The notes: a model not told the origin generated them from the sequence alone. A stretch of DNA of 64,000 nt from Pseudomonadota bacterium (GCA_014382245.1 JACNKC010000061.1:17403-81402), one strand, 5' to 3'; positions 28,972 through 39,598 are shown, numbered from the stretch's first letter. Made by a program: numbers and translations.

Positions 28972-30718
28972 CTGTTATTGCAGCGAACCGCGCGCGGGAC
29001 AGGCAGGCGAAACCCTGTTTGTCGCGGGCTGGGTTCATTCGAGGCGGGATCACGGGGGAATAATCTTCGTAGACCTGCGCGATCATACGGGCTTGTTGCA
29101 GGTGGTGTTTGATCCCCAGGAAAACGCGACCGCCCACGAGCTGGCCGGTCAACTACGTGGGGAGTTCGTTATCGCTGTCGAAGGTCACCTGCGCGAGCGC
29201 AGCGAGGATACCGTGAACCCCGAGCTGCCGACCGGTTCGGTTGAAGTCATGGTCGACAGGCTCGAGATACTCAACAGCGCCAAGCCCAGCCCTTTTCCCA
29301 TCGAGGACGACGCTCGCATTACCGAGAACGTGAGGTTGAGTTACCGTTACCTCGACCTGCGCCGCCCCGTCATGCAGCGCAACCTGCGCTTGAGGCACGA
29401 AGTCGTATCGATAACGCGGCGCTGGTTTGACGAATCCGGATTCATCGAGGTGGAGACCCCGATGCTCACACGCAGCACTCCCGAGGGCGCGCGCGATTAC
29501 CTTGTGCCCAGTCGTGTGTATCCGGGCAGCTTTTTTGCCTTGCCGCAGTCGCCGCAGTTGTTCAAGCAGCTCCTCATGGTCTCGGGCGTGGACCGCTACT
29601 ACCAGGTGGCCCGTTGCTTTCGCGACGAAGATCTAAGGGCTGACCGGCAGCCCGAGTTTACGCAGATTGATATGGAGATGGCTTTTGCCGATTCCGACCA
29701 GGTGATGGCCGGTGTCGAGGGGCTGTTGAAGAAGTTGTTCACAGAGCTGGCGGGGCAGTCCTTCGACGTAGCGTTTCCGCGCTTGACCTGGCACGACTCG
29801 ATGGACCGCTACGGCAGCGACCGCCCCGACACCCGTTTCGGGATGGAGCTGGTCGATCTCAGCGAGGTCTTCGCGCAGAGCGAGTTCAAGGTGTTTCGGT
29901 CGGTGGTGGAAAGTGGCGGCGTGGTGAAGGCCATTGTCGTGCGCGGTGGCGCCGACATGTCGCGCAAGGAGCTCGACGACCTCGGCGAGGTCGCAAAAAC
30001 CCACGGCGCGGGTGGCCTGGCCTGGATAAAAGTCACCAGCGACGGGTGGCAATCGCCGGTGGTGAAGTTTTTCTCGGACGCTGAGAAAGAGGCGCTCTCC
30101 GAGCGTTGCCAACCGGCCGAGGGAGACCTGGTTCTTTTTGGTGCCGACAGCTACCGGGTGGTCTGCGACGTGCTCGGCAACCTGCGTTGTCACCTGGCTG
30201 AGCTCAGGGGTCTCGCAGATCCCGAACGCTTCGATTTTCTCTGGGTGGTAGACTTTCCGCTGGTGGAATACGATGAAGGCGACAAGCGATGGCAGGCGCT
30301 GCACCACCCGTTTACGGCGCCGCGGCCCGACCACGTGGGCAAGCTGGACGAGTCCCCGGGCTCGGTACTGGCAGACGCATACGACGTGGTTCTCAACGGT
30401 GTTGAGCTGGGTGGTGGCTCGGTTCGTATTCACAGCCCCGAGCTGCAGCAGCAGGTGCTGGGCGTGCTCGGCATCGACAAGGAAGAAGCGGAGGAGAAGT
30501 TTGGTTTTCTGCTCGAGGCGCTTTCTTTCGGTGCGCCACCCCACGCCGGGCTCGCGCTGGGGCTGGACAGGCTGGTGGGCATGCTCACCGGTTGCGACTC
30601 AATTCGCGATGTCATCGCGTTTCCTAAAACCCAGCGCGCGGCCTGCCCGCTGACCGACGCGCCGTCGCCCGTTGACCTTGCCCAGCTGCGAGGGCTGGGC
30701 TTGAGGAAAGACGCGTGA
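28961..30718 (+). CDS. aspS: Aspartyl-tRNA synthetase
   Basis: VAGWVHSRRDHGGIIFVDLRD; FALPQSPQLFKQLLMVSGVDRYYQVARCFRDEDLRADRQPEFTQIDME. Confidence 0.97.
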   Translation: MERSCYCSEPRAGQAGETLFVAGWVHSRRDHGGIIFVDLRDHTGLLQVVFDPQENATAHELAGQLRGEFVIAVEGHLRERSEDTVNPELPTGSVEVMVDRLEILNSAKPSPFPIEDDARITENVRLSYRYLDLRRPVMQRNLRLRHEVVSITRRWFDESGFIEVETPMLTRSTPEGARDYLVPSRVYPGSFFALPQSPQLFKQLLMVSGVDRYYQVARCFRDEDLRADRQPEFTQIDMEMAFADSDQVMAGVEGLLKKLFTELAGQSFDVAFPRLTWHDSMDRYGSDRPDTRFGMELVDLSEVFAQSEFKVFRSVVESGGVVKAIVVRGGADMSRKELDDLGEVAKTHGAGGLAWIKVTSDGWQSPVVKFFSDAEKEALSERCQPAEGDLVLFGADSYRVVCDVLGNLRCHLAELRGLADPERFDFLWVVDFPLVEYDEGDKRWQALHHPFTAPRPDHVGKLDESPGSVLADAYDVVLNGVELGGGSVRIHSPELQQQVLGVLGIDKEEAEEKFGFLLEALSFGAPPHAGLALGLDRLVGMLTGCDSIRDVIAFPKTQRAACPLTDAPSPVDLAQLRGLGLRKDA

Positions 30719-31368
30719 AGCTGCGCGCGGCGATGGCGTTTATGTCGCTGGCCCTGGCATCAGCCACGGCCCTGGGTGGCTGCTCGGGCAAGGATGAACT
30801 CCCCGTGGACCTGGTCGGCGGCCGCGGGAAAGTGATCGCCATAGCCGTGCTGCCGGCAGCCTGGACCGACGGCAAAACCAGCAACTCCTGCGAGCTCTGC
30901 CCGGACGCCGTGGTGCTCAAGTCGGTAACCGGCGCCGACGCGGAGCTGGTCACTGCTTTTTTCTACGAGGCACTGGCCCGCCATCCGGCCTATCACGCCC
31001 TGGACCGGGACTCCGTCTCGCCCCGCAAAGGTGAGAGCAAGCGCCAGTTGGCCGAACGCCTCGCGGCCCGGGGCGAGGTCGATGTCTTTCTCGTCCCGGC
31101 CCTGGCCGAGACCGTGCCGCGCGTGGGAACGGCGAGGACCGCTACCGTTTCGGGAGAGGCCACGGTTTACGCCGCCCTGCTTGACGCCGATGGGCTCGAG
31201 CGCAGGTGGAGCGGCAGCGAGTACGGTGGCCAGGAAATGCCGGGGATGTTTGGCTGGATTTCGATGATGGCCACGGGAGAAGAACTCCGATTAAACAGCG
31301 CCATGGAGCAGGCCGACCTTCATGTCCGTGAGCTGGTGGCCCGCATGGTGAAGGCCGCGGGGCGCTGA
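30715..31368 (+). CDS. Hypothetical lipoprotein
   Basis: Signal peptide with lipobox-like ALGGC; no family recognised. Confidence 0.55.
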   Translation: MKLRAAMAFMSLALASATALGGCSGKDELPVDLVGGRGKVIAIAVLPAAWTDGKTSNSCELCPDAVVLKSVTGADAELVTAFFYEALARHPAYHALDRDSVSPRKGESKRQLAERLAARGEVDVFLVPALAETVPRVGTARTATVSGEATVYAALLDADGLERRWSGSEYGGQEMPGMFGWISMMATGEELRLNSAMEQADLHVRELVARMVKAAGR

Positions 31369-31369
31369 C

Positions 31370-32284
31370 GTGAGTGGTGGCGGGGCGACAGCTGGCGGCG
31401 CTTCCGACGGAGAAGCCGCGGGCGCGAAGCTTATAGACGGCAAGGCCGAGGCGGCGGCCGTCAGGGCCGAGGTGGCAGCTGACGTCGATAGCCGGGTGGC
31501 TGCCGGTGCAAGAAAACCGGGGCTGGCCACGATACTGGTCGGCGACGATCCCGCGTCGGCGGTTTACGTGGCGCGTAAGATTCGCGAGGCCGGCGAGGTG
31601 GGCATGAACTCCGAGCACCGCGCGCTGCCCGCGGACGTGAGCATGCAGGAGCTGCTGGCCGTCATCGAAGACAGCAACTGCGACGAGGGCATCGATGGCA
31701 TCATCGTCCAGCTTCCGCTGCCGGCCCAACTCGACGAAGACGCGGCCGTGGCGGCAGTGGACCCGGGCAAGGACGTGGATGGTCTGCACCCCGTAAACCA
31801 GGGCGCTTTGTTCACTGGCCGGCCAGGTCCGCGGCCTTGCACGCCGGTGAGCTGCGTGCACCTTATCGATACCACGGGCGTTGATCTTGCCGGTCTGCAC
31901 GCGGTAGTCATCGGTCGCTCGGCGCTGGTGGGCAAGCCGGTATCCATGCTGCTGCTCGAGCGCCACGCCACGGTGGTGCTGTGTCACTCGCGCACCGCCG
32001 ACCTGCAACGACAGGTAGAAAGCGCCGACGTACTGGTGGTGGCCATAGGCAGCCCCCGTGCCATTCCCGGTGAGTGGGTAAAGCCCGGCTCGGTCGTGAT
32101 CGATGTGGGCATCAACCGCGTAGACGGCCGCCTCGTGGGCGACGTGGATTTCGAGGTGGCGAGACGGCGGGCTGCGTACATAACGCCTGTTCCGGGCGGT
32201 GTCGGCCCTATGACGGTGGCGGTACTGCTTCGAAACACGCGCGACGCGTGGCTTGCTGCACTAGCGGCAGAGCGCGCAGCGTGA
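31370..32284 (+). CDS. folD: Methylenetetrahydrofolate dehydrogenase/cyclohydrolase
   Basis: VGDDPASAVYVARK, DGIIVQLPLP, PCTPVSC, VVIGRSALVGKPVSMLLL, PVPGGVGPMTVAVLL. Confidence 0.96.
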   Translation: MSGGGATAGGASDGEAAGAKLIDGKAEAAAVRAEVAADVDSRVAAGARKPGLATILVGDDPASAVYVARKIREAGEVGMNSEHRALPADVSMQELLAVIEDSNCDEGIDGIIVQLPLPAQLDEDAAVAAVDPGKDVDGLHPVNQGALFTGRPGPRPCTPVSCVHLIDTTGVDLAGLHAVVIGRSALVGKPVSMLLLERHATVVLCHSRTADLQRQVESADVLVVAIGSPRAIPGEWVKPGSVVIDVGINRVDGRLVGDVDFEVARRRAAYITPVPGGVGPMTVAVLLRNTRDAWLAALAAERAA

Positions 32285-33366
32285 GTGGCAGCGCTGCGCG
32301 TACGCCGCTGTACGCGACCCACCTGGACGCCAGCGCGCGCATGGTCGAATTCTCGGGCTGGAGCATGCCGCTGCAGTACAGCTCGATTGTAAAAGAACAC
32401 AATGCCGTCAGGACTGCGGGCGGCGTGTTCGATGCCAGCCACATGGGCGAGGTCGAACTGCGGGGTCCGGCTGCGATCGACGCCTGTGAGCAGCTGTTTA
32501 CCAGCGAGCTGAGAAAACTCCGGGTAGGCAGGGCAAAATACGGGCTCATGTGTGAGCCCTCGGGTGGCGTCATGGACGATGTCATCGTCTATCGTATCGA
32601 GGAACAACGCTACATGGTGTGTCTCAACGCCGGTAACGTGGAGACGGACCTGGCCTGGATAAACGAGCACGCCGGCTCGCGGTGCGAGGTAGAGGACAGG
32701 AGTGCCGATACGGCATTGATCGCGCTACAGGGACCGGCGGCCGCGACCGTGCTGGGCGAGCTTGTCGACGGCGCCGCGAATCTGTCGCGCTTCGCCTGTC
32801 GCGAAATCATACTGGAGGGCGAAACGGCGCTGCTGGCGAGAACCGGCTACACGGGCGAGGACGGTTTTGAGTTGTTCCTGCCCTCGGCCCGGGCCGAGGG
32901 CGTGTGGAACGCTATTGCTGACGCTGGCCGACCACTGGGGGTAATACCTGCCGGTCTCGGGGCCAGGGATACCCTGAGACTCGAAGCTGGCCTGCCTCTT
33001 TACGGCCACGAACTGGCCCTCGACATAAGTCCTCTCGAGGCAGGCCTTGGAAGATTTGTCCGGGACGATATCAAGACCGCCATCGGGGGAGAGACGCTGG
33101 CCGCCGAGCGCGAGCGCGGCCCCGCGCGCTTACTGCTGGGGCTTCTGCCCGACGGCGCCATAGCCCGGCAGGGCCACGAGGTTCTGGCCGGGGACAAGGT
33201 GGTCGGCCGGGTCACGAGCGGGACGCATTCTCCCAGCCTGGGCCGGCCCGTGGCGATGGCGCTGGTCGACGCCGAGTCAGCAACAGTTGGGCTCAGCGTC
33301 GACGTGAGGGGTCGTATCAAGCCCGCCGATGTGACGGCCCTGCCTTTTTATGTTAGGCAGCGCTGA
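32281..33366 (+). CDS. gcvT: Glycine cleavage system T protein (aminomethyltransferase)
   Basis: TPLYATHLDASARMVEFSGWSMPLQYSSIVKEHNAVR...GVFDASHMGEVELRG; GTG start overlaps folD stop. Confidence 0.95.
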   Translation: MSGSAARTPLYATHLDASARMVEFSGWSMPLQYSSIVKEHNAVRTAGGVFDASHMGEVELRGPAAIDACEQLFTSELRKLRVGRAKYGLMCEPSGGVMDDVIVYRIEEQRYMVCLNAGNVETDLAWINEHAGSRCEVEDRSADTALIALQGPAAATVLGELVDGAANLSRFACREIILEGETALLARTGYTGEDGFELFLPSARAEGVWNAIADAGRPLGVIPAGLGARDTLRLEAGLPLYGHELALDISPLEAGLGRFVRDDIKTAIGGETLAAERERGPARLLLGLLPDGAIARQGHEVLAGDKVVGRVTSGTHSPSLGRPVAMALVDAESATVGLSVDVRGRIKPADVTALPFYVRQR

Positions 33367-33428
33367 GTCGCGGGTGCTTTTTTTGAACCGCAAACGGTTG
33401 AATCGAGGGCAAGGATAGAGGAGAGGAC

Positions 33429-33821
33429 ATGGAGTTTCCTGATGACGTTTATTACACGACGGAGCACGAGTGGCTGCGACTGGAAGACGACGGCCTGGTC
33501 GTAGTAGGCATCACCGACTACGCGCAGGAACAGCTGGGCGACATCGTCTTTATCCAGCTGCCTGACCTGTCCGACGTGGTACTTTCCAAGGACGAGCAGC
33601 TGGCCGAGATCGAGTCGGTAAAGACCGTGTCTGAGGTCTACTCGCCAATCAGCGGCAAGGTGGTCAAGGTGAATAACGATCTGGCAGATGGCCCCGAGGT
33701 GCTCAACGAAGACCCCTACGGTTATGGCTGGCTGGTACACATGGAGCCGAGCGACGACGACCCTACGGCCGGCCTGATGTCGGCCGACGAGTACCGGGAC
33801 CTGGTCAGCGAGGGAGGCTGA
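33429..33821 (+). CDS. gcvH: Glycine cleavage system H protein
   Basis: YYTTEHEWLRLEDDGLVVVGITDYAQEQLGDIVFIQLP; lipoyl site ESVKTVSEVYSPISG. Confidence 0.97.
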   Translation: MEFPDDVYYTTEHEWLRLEDDGLVVVGITDYAQEQLGDIVFIQLPDLSDVVLSKDEQLAEIESVKTVSEVYSPISGKVVKVNNDLADGPEVLNEDPYGYGWLVHMEPSDDDPTAGLMSADEYRDLVSEGG

Positions 33822-33824
33822 CAG

Positions 33825-35183
33825 TTGCGCTACCTGCCGCATACCCCGACTGACATCAGCCACATGCTGGCCACCGTGGGGTTGGAATCCGTAGACGAGT
33901 TGCTCGTACAGGTGCCCGCGAATCTTCGCGCCCAACAGGCCCTCGGACTGCCCGATGGCTGCCCTGAAGCCGAGGTCCTGGAGCGGGCCGGCGAGTTATC
34001 GACGAGCAACAGCATCCTGCCTTCCTTCCAGGGGGCGGGCTGCTACCGAAGGGACGTTTCCTCGGTGGTATCTGCTGTTTTATCCCGGGCCGAGTTCGCG
34101 ACGGCCTACACTCCCTACCAGCCCGAGGTCAGCCAGGGCACGCTGCAGGCATGTTTCGAGTTCCAGACTTACGTCGCGCTCTTGTGCGGACTCGACGTGG
34201 CCAACGCCAGTCTCTACGACGGGGCTTCGGCCCTGGCCGAGGCTGTGCTGCTGTCGCTCAGGGTCGGCCGTGGTCGCCGCCGCGTTCTCATGTCTGCCGG
34301 TGTTCACCCCGCTTACCGCGCCGTGACCGAGACCTACCTGCGTGGCTCGGGAGACACCGAAGTAGAGCTGATCGGCTTGGATAAAAACGGGCGCACCGAC
34401 GCCGATCTGCTTGAGAGAGCGCTTGGCGATGACGTAGCGGCCATATGTACGGGTTACCCTAATTTTTACGGCGTAATCGACGACCTCGGCACGGCTTCAC
34501 GGCTGGCCCGGCGTTGCGGGGCCTTGTCGTTGAGCGTAACCAGCGAGCCCCTGGCCCTGGGCCTGCTGAGGTCGCCCGGTGAACTCGGGGCTGACGTGGC
34601 CGTGGCGGAGGGACAGGGGCTGGGCTTGCCGATCTCTTACGGCGGACCCGGGGTCGGCCTGTTCGCCGCGAGGCAGCAATACCTGCGGCAGGTTCCCGGC
34701 CGCCTCGTGGGAGAGACCCGCGACAGCAACGGCAGGAGGGGCTACGTTCTCACCCTGGCCACCCGCGAGCAACATATCCGCAGGGAACGCGCGACGTCCA
34801 ACATCTGCACCAACCAGGGCTTGGCCGCGCTGGCGGTCACCACCTTTCTGGGCCTTGCCGGACGCAAGGGACTGAGAAAACTGGCGGCCCTCAACACCGC
34901 GCGGGCCCACCAGTTGGCCGAGCGCCTGGCGTCTGAAGCCGGCCTCGCCCCGGTTTTCAGCGCGCCGTTTTTCAACGAGTTCGCCATCGAGGTACCCGAC
35001 AGCAAGCACTGGTTCGAGAACTGCGTCCAGCATGGAGTTGTTCCCGGGGTGCGCGTGGCCGATCTCGAAGGCAGCTGCGCGGATGGCGGCGAGAACCGGG
35101 TGCTGGTGACCGTGACCGAGGTCAACAGCGACGCGGACTTTGACCTGCTGGTTTCAACTGCCCGGCAGAGCATGGCGGCTTGA
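33825..35183 (+). CDS. gcvPA: Glycine dehydrogenase (decarboxylating) subunit 1
   Basis: MRYLPHTPTDISHMLATVGLESVDELL; YTPYQPEVSQGTLQACFEFQT; NICTNQGLAAL. Confidence 0.96.
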   Translation: MRYLPHTPTDISHMLATVGLESVDELLVQVPANLRAQQALGLPDGCPEAEVLERAGELSTSNSILPSFQGAGCYRRDVSSVVSAVLSRAEFATAYTPYQPEVSQGTLQACFEFQTYVALLCGLDVANASLYDGASALAEAVLLSLRVGRGRRRVLMSAGVHPAYRAVTETYLRGSGDTEVELIGLDKNGRTDADLLERALGDDVAAICTGYPNFYGVIDDLGTASRLARRCGALSLSVTSEPLALGLLRSPGELGADVAVAEGQGLGLPISYGGPGVGLFAARQQYLRQVPGRLVGETRDSNGRRGYVLTLATREQHIRRERATSNICTNQGLAALAVTTFLGLAGRKGLRKLAALNTARAHQLAERLASEAGLAPVFSAPFFNEFAIEVPDSKHWFENCVQHGVVPGVRVADLEGSCADGGENRVLVTVTEVNSDADFDLLVSTARQSMAA

Positions 35184-35221
35184 GGCAAGCGTGGTGAGGT
35201 CGCGAACATGAGGTTATCGGC

Positions 35222-36679
35222 GTGAGTGCTGGAGTAGACCGGGGCCCGGAGAAGACCGTGTTCGAGAAGGGCAGTCCGGGCCGTTGCGGGTTGGACCTGC
35301 CCGAACCGGGGCCGTTGCCCCTGGATGCAAAACTGCTGAGAGCCGACCTGGAGGGCTTTCCGGAAATGAGCGAGCCCGAGGTCCTGCGCCACTATCTACG
35401 CCTGTCTCAGCTCAACTATTCGGCCGCTGCCGATTTTTATCCACTGGGTTCGTGCACGATGAAGTACAACCCGGTCGTGAACGACAAGGTAGCGGGGCTC
35501 GAAGGCTTCGTGGCGTCGCACCCCTACGCACCAATTGAACTCGTGCAGGGCAACCTGCGCCTGCTGCGCGAGCTGGAAGAATGGCTGGTTGAAATCAGCG
35601 GCCTTGCCTCGGTGTCGTTGCAGCCGGCCGCCGGAGCCCAGGGCGAACTGGCCGGCATCAAGATAATGCGCGCCTGGCATGAAGACCAGGGCAAGCCGCG
35701 CAGCAAGGTGCTCATTCCGGCCAGCGCGCACGGCACCAACCCCGCCAGCGCCGCCCTCTGTGGTTACGACTGCGTGGTCGTGCCGGTTGGTGACGACGGG
35801 CTGGTGTCGGCCGACGCGGTACGGGAATTTCTCGACGACGAGGTCGCCGGGCTGATGATCACTAATCCCAATACGCTGGGTCTGTTCGAGCCGGCGATGG
35901 GCGAGATCACGGCCGCGGTACACGAGGTCGGCGGATTGGTTTACATGGACGGCGCCAACATGAACGCGCTCATGGGGGTAGCCCGACCGGGCGACATGGG
36001 TGCCGACATTCTGCACGTGAACCTGCACAAGACTTTTTCTACTCCGCACGGTGGCGGTGGCCCGGGGGCCGGGCCACTGGCGGTGACCGAGCAGCTCGAA
36101 AAATACCTGCCGTCGCCGCGCATGGTTGAGAAAGACGGGAAGCTCGACTGGGAGTACGACCGGCCCGATTCCATCGGTCCGGTCCGGTCGTTTTATGGCA
36201 ACTTCGGCATACTGGTTCGTGCCTGGGCTTACATGAAGGCTTGCGGAGGCGACGGCCTGACCGAGGTGACACGCATGGCGGTGTTGGCTGCCAATTACCT
36301 CAGGGTGCGGCTCGAGCAGGACTATGATCTGCCCTGCGATGGCCCGTGTATGCACGAGGTTGTCTTTACGGACAAGAAACTGGAGGGGGGAGTAAAGACC
36401 CTCGACCTGGCCAAGCGCTTGCTTGATTATGGCTTTCACGCGCCCACGATTTATTTTCCCTTGGTGGTACAGGGGGCCATCATGATCGAGCCCACCGAGA
36501 GCGAGCCCCTTGAAACCCTTGACGAGTTTGCCGACGCGATGATCGCTATTGCCCGCGAGGCACGGGAGGATCCGGGCAAGGTAAAAAGCGCCCCGCTCAA
36601 CACCCCGGTGGCCCGGCTCGATGAAACCAGGGCCGCCAGGCACCCGCGCCTGGTGTGGAAGGCCGAGGAATCGGCCTGA
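35222..36679 (+). CDS. gcvPB: Glycine dehydrogenase (decarboxylating) subunit 2
   Basis: PLGSCTMKYNP; SLQPAAGAQGELAGIKIMRAWH; HVNLHKTFSTPHGGGGPGAGP. Confidence 0.96.
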   Translation: MSAGVDRGPEKTVFEKGSPGRCGLDLPEPGPLPLDAKLLRADLEGFPEMSEPEVLRHYLRLSQLNYSAAADFYPLGSCTMKYNPVVNDKVAGLEGFVASHPYAPIELVQGNLRLLRELEEWLVEISGLASVSLQPAAGAQGELAGIKIMRAWHEDQGKPRSKVLIPASAHGTNPASAALCGYDCVVVPVGDDGLVSADAVREFLDDEVAGLMITNPNTLGLFEPAMGEITAAVHEVGGLVYMDGANMNALMGVARPGDMGADILHVNLHKTFSTPHGGGGPGAGPLAVTEQLEKYLPSPRMVEKDGKLDWEYDRPDSIGPVRSFYGNFGILVRAWAYMKACGGDGLTEVTRMAVLAANYLRVRLEQDYDLPCDGPCMHEVVFTDKKLEGGVKTLDLAKRLLDYGFHAPTIYFPLVVQGAIMIEPTESEPLETLDEFADAMIAIAREAREDPGKVKSAPLNTPVARLDETRAARHPRLVWKAEESA

Positions 36680-36747
36680 CAATGGTTTTCTCCGAGGGGC
36701 CCATGGAGTATCATTAATTGCACTGTCGCGACTGCCTGGAGGTATAA

Positions 36748-36996
36748 ATGTTCGGACTGGGTGTTACCGAGCTCATAATCATACTCGTGATCATCCTGAT
36801 CATGTTCGGTGCCGGCAAATTGCCGGAAATCGGCGAAGGATTGGGCAGGGGGATAAAGAATTTCCGGCGGGCCACCCGGCAGCCGGACGAGATTGACGTC
36901 ACCCCGGCATCGGAATCCGAACAGGGTGACGGCAATGACGCTGAGGTCAGCGGTGGTGGCGAGGCAGGGGGCGGGCCGACACAACCCGGTAGCTGA
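36748..36996 (+). CDS. tatA: Sec-independent translocase TatA/TatE family
   Basis: [42 protein letters not shown]. Confidence 0.93.
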   Translation: MFGLGVTELIIILVIILIMFGAGKLPEIGEGLGRGIKNFRRATRQPDEIDVTPASESEQGDGNDAEVSGGGEAGGGPTQPGS

Positions 36997-37537
36997 CGTT
37001 CTCCACGCTGGGTCGCAGTGCGGGAAACATCGCCTGGCACCTGGTCTTATCCTGTGGACGCAGGAGGAACCCCGTGCCGGGATCGAGATCACGAAGAACG
37101 AGCAGCTGGTCCGTGGTTAATCTTCTCAGTAATCGCGGCGACACGTTTCTCCCGCAGTGCGTAGTGGACACGGCCTGTGGTATACTGCCCAGCGAGGCTT
37201 GCGCTTGGATGACCACGGATTCGAGCGCCACCGAACCGTGGTTGGTGACCGAGGTTTCGAGTACCAGGGCACGCCGGTGATCGCTGGAAACTATGAAGTA
37301 CGCTTTTGCGTCATCGACGCGGAGCTGGCGCAGAAGGGCCGGGTCGGAAGCCAGGCTGCGAGCCGGACCCGGTGCGGGGATAGCGGCGAGTACCGAGTCG
37401 GCCAGTGCGTGATTGAAGGACAAGGCCAGGGTTGTCAATCCGTATGCACTGCACAGGGCGGTAAGGAGCACGAAGGCCGTGGCAATGGGAGTACGCGGCC
37501 TGCGCTTGAGAATAACTGTACTGGAACGAGTAGCCAC
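36947..37537 (-). CDS. Hypothetical single-TM protein (possibly DUF3426-like)
   Basis: N-terminal TM segment followed by a domain reading [23 protein letters not shown]. Confidence 0.5.
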   Translation of the reverse strand: MATRSSTVILKRRPRTPIATAFVLLTALCSAYGLTTLALSFNHALADSVLAAIPAPGPARSLASDPALLRQLRVDDAKAYFIVSSDHRRALVLETSVTNHGSVALESVVIQAQASLGSIPQAVSTTHCGRNVSPRLLRRLTTDQLLVLRDLDPGTGFLLRPQDKTRCQAMFPALRPSVENVSYRVVSARPLPRHHR

Positions 37538-37661
37538 GGTGAGTTACGACGCCATACATTCTACGGCGGCCAGTGGCTGGCGGCAATCGCCCCGTGGTCG
37601 ATAACCGGGCAAAATTTCCAAGGGCAGGGGCGCTGGCAGGAGAGGGTAGTGGGGCAATTCG

Positions 37662-38471
37662 GTGGAGTGTGAATTAACGGTGGTGCTGCCCGCTTACAAC
37701 GAGGCGGGCAATATCGGCGAGGTAGTCGCCGAGACCGAGCGGGTGCTCGGCGAGCAGCAGATAGACTACGAAATACGCGTGGTTGACGATGGCAGTACCG
37801 ACGGTACCGCGCTGGTACTCGACGCCTTGCAGCGCAACAACGCGAGGGTGAGCATCTGTACCCATCCGCTCAACCGGGGTTACGGCGCGGCGGTAAAGCG
37901 TGGTCTGCGCGAGGCGAGGGGGACCCACGTCCTCGTGAGTGACGGGGATGGACAGTTCTCGATGACGGGCTTTGATTCGCTGTGGAAGGCTCGCCGCGAG
38001 GCCGATCTCGTGCTGGGCTTTCGCCGGGCAAGGCGTGATCCGGCCCACCGGCGTGCCGCCGGGTGGATATACAGCCGATTGCTAGCGCCGCTGTTGTTCG
38101 GTGTGCGGGTTCGCGACGTGAATTGTGGCTACAAACTGTTTTCGCGTGCCGCTATTGATGGCCTTGAGCCCCGCGCCGACGGTGCGCTGCTTTACGCTGA
38201 GTTGTTGGCCCGCGCGATCAAGCGAGGTGCGAGTTTGACCGAGATCGGGGTCGAGCATCTTCCCCGCGGTTCGGGCGCCTCCACCGGCCTCAAGCCTTCG
38301 GTGGTGTTTCGGGCCCTGCGGGAGTTGTCGCGCGTGAGGGCGGCCATCAACCGGGAAAGACTTGCCCCTGGCGGTGGCTTTGCGGCGGCGGTAGGCGACG
38401 GTGAAGCGCTGCTGGGCGACCGGGCAGGCTTGCGGCCGGGCCGCGATGCGTTACAATCCCCGCCTTCCTAG
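37662..38471 (+). CDS. Family 2 glycosyltransferase (DPM1-like)
   Basis: LTVVLPAYNEAGNIGEVVAE, RVVDDGSTDGT, NRGYGAAVKRGLREARG, SDGDGQF. Confidence 0.88.
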   Translation: MECELTVVLPAYNEAGNIGEVVAETERVLGEQQIDYEIRVVDDGSTDGTALVLDALQRNNARVSICTHPLNRGYGAAVKRGLREARGTHVLVSDGDGQFSMTGFDSLWKARREADLVLGFRRARRDPAHRRAAGWIYSRLLAPLLFGVRVRDVNCGYKLFSRAAIDGLEPRADGALLYAELLARAIKRGASLTEIGVEHLPRGSGASTGLKPSVVFRALRELSRVRAAINRERLAPGGGFAAAVGDGEALLGDRAGLRPGRDALQSPPS

Positions 38472-38474
38472 CTG

Positions 38475-38561
38475 GCGAAAGTGGCGGAACTGGTAGACGC
38501 GCAGGATTCAGGTTCCTGTGGCCGCGAGGTCGTGGGGGTTCGAGTCCCCCCTTTCGCACCA
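38475..38561 (+). tRNA. tRNA-Leu (CAG), CCA encoded
   Basis: GCGAAAGTGGCGGAACTGGTAGACGCGCAGGATTCAGGTTCCTG...GTTCGAGTCCCCCCTTTCGCACCA, class II variable arm. Confidence 0.95.
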
Positions 38562-38588
38562 GCGGGGAAACCCGGGGGAGTCGCGCGC

Positions 38589-39074
38589 ATGGACAGCAAC
38601 AGCTTCAGGGGCATCATGGGTGCCTTCGCCACGGGAGTTACCGTGGTCACAACCTGCGTAGACGGGCTCTACCACGGGTTTACGGCCAACGCCGTGAGCT
38701 CTGTGTCACTGGAGCCTCCACTGCTTCTCGTTTGTGCCGACAAGGGGGGGATAGCCCACGGCCAGCTTACGCGCGCCGAGAGCTTTGGCGTCAGCATCCT
38801 GTCGGCCGAACAGGAAGAGGTGTCCACCCTTTTTGCGTCGCGAGCTGAGCCCGGAACCGAAGGCATACGGGATCTGCCGTTTCGAGTGGGCGAAACCGGG
38901 GCTCCATTGCTGGACGGCGCCCTGGCCTGGCTGGAATGCCGAAGCCACTCCCGGGCCGAGGGGGGCGACCACACGATATTTTTCGGTGAGGCCGTCGACG
39001 GTGGCAGCGATGCCGAGCAGGACCCACTGCTGTTTTTTCGCGGCGGCTACCGCTTCGTCTCACCCCTGGGCTGA
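38589..39074 (+). CDS. Flavin reductase-domain protein
   Basis: FRGIMGAFATGVTVVTTCVDGLYHGFTANAVSSVSLEPPLLLVCADK. Confidence 0.85.
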   Translation: MDSNSFRGIMGAFATGVTVVTTCVDGLYHGFTANAVSSVSLEPPLLLVCADKGGIAHGQLTRAESFGVSILSAEQEEVSTLFASRAEPGTEGIRDLPFRVGETGAPLLDGALAWLECRSHSRAEGGDHTIFFGEAVDGGSDAEQDPLLFFRGGYRFVSPLG

Positions 39075-39118
39075 GCCCGGGTTTCCAGCTGAACGGCGCC
39101 TGGCCGGCCTGCTACACG

Positions 39119-39598
39119 CTACAGCGAGGCGACTTTTTTGAAGGCCTCGATCACCGCTTCGGGAGCCTGCACGAGCTCGATAAGAACGCCTTCGCCGCCT
39201 ATGGGTGACTCCTCGTTGCCCTTGGGGTGAATAAAGCAGACGTCAAAACCGGCGGCCCCCTTGCGTATGCCGCCCGGTGTAAAGCGCATTCCCTGTTCCC
39301 CGAGCCAGGTCACGGCGGCTGCGAGGTCATCTATCCACAAGCCGACGTGGTTGAGGGGGGGGCTGTGAACGGCGGGACGCTTTTCGGGGTCAATCGGCTG
39401 CATGAGGTCGACTTCGACCTTGAGCGGGCCGCTGCCGGCCACGGTAATGTCTTCGTCGACGTTTTCCTTTTCGCTCCGGAAATCGCCGGTAACAGTGAGG
39501 CCCAGGGTGTCTACCCACAGTCTTCTCAGGGCGCCCTTGTCGAGGCCTCCCACTGCTATCTGTTGTATACCCAGTACGCTGAACGGTCTGTCACTCAT
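39119..39598 (-). CDS. VOC/glyoxalase-family protein
   Basis: [57 protein letters not shown]. Confidence 0.8.
   Translation of the reverse strand: MSDRPFSVLGIQQIAVGGLDKGALRRLWVDTLGLTVTGDFRSEKENVDEDITVAGSGPLKVEVDLMQPIDPEKRPAVHSPPLNHVGLWIDDLAAAVTWLGEQGMRFTPGGIRKGAAGFDVCFIHPKGNEESPIGGEGVLIELVQAPEAVIEAFKKVASL

Noticed and set aside
31370-35220. Looked for a glycine riboswitch ahead of the gcv genes
   Set aside because: folD and gcvT overlap, and the 62-bp gap before gcvH is too short for a riboswitch; nothing supportable
36947-36996. 50-bp convergent overlap between tatA and the minus-strand hypothetical gene
   Set aside because: The minus-strand stop position simply runs into the low-complexity tatA tail; not evidence of regulation
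38481-38588. N-terminal extension of the flavin reductase ORF
   Set aside because: Extension is translation of the tRNA-Leu gene; true start taken as ATG 38589
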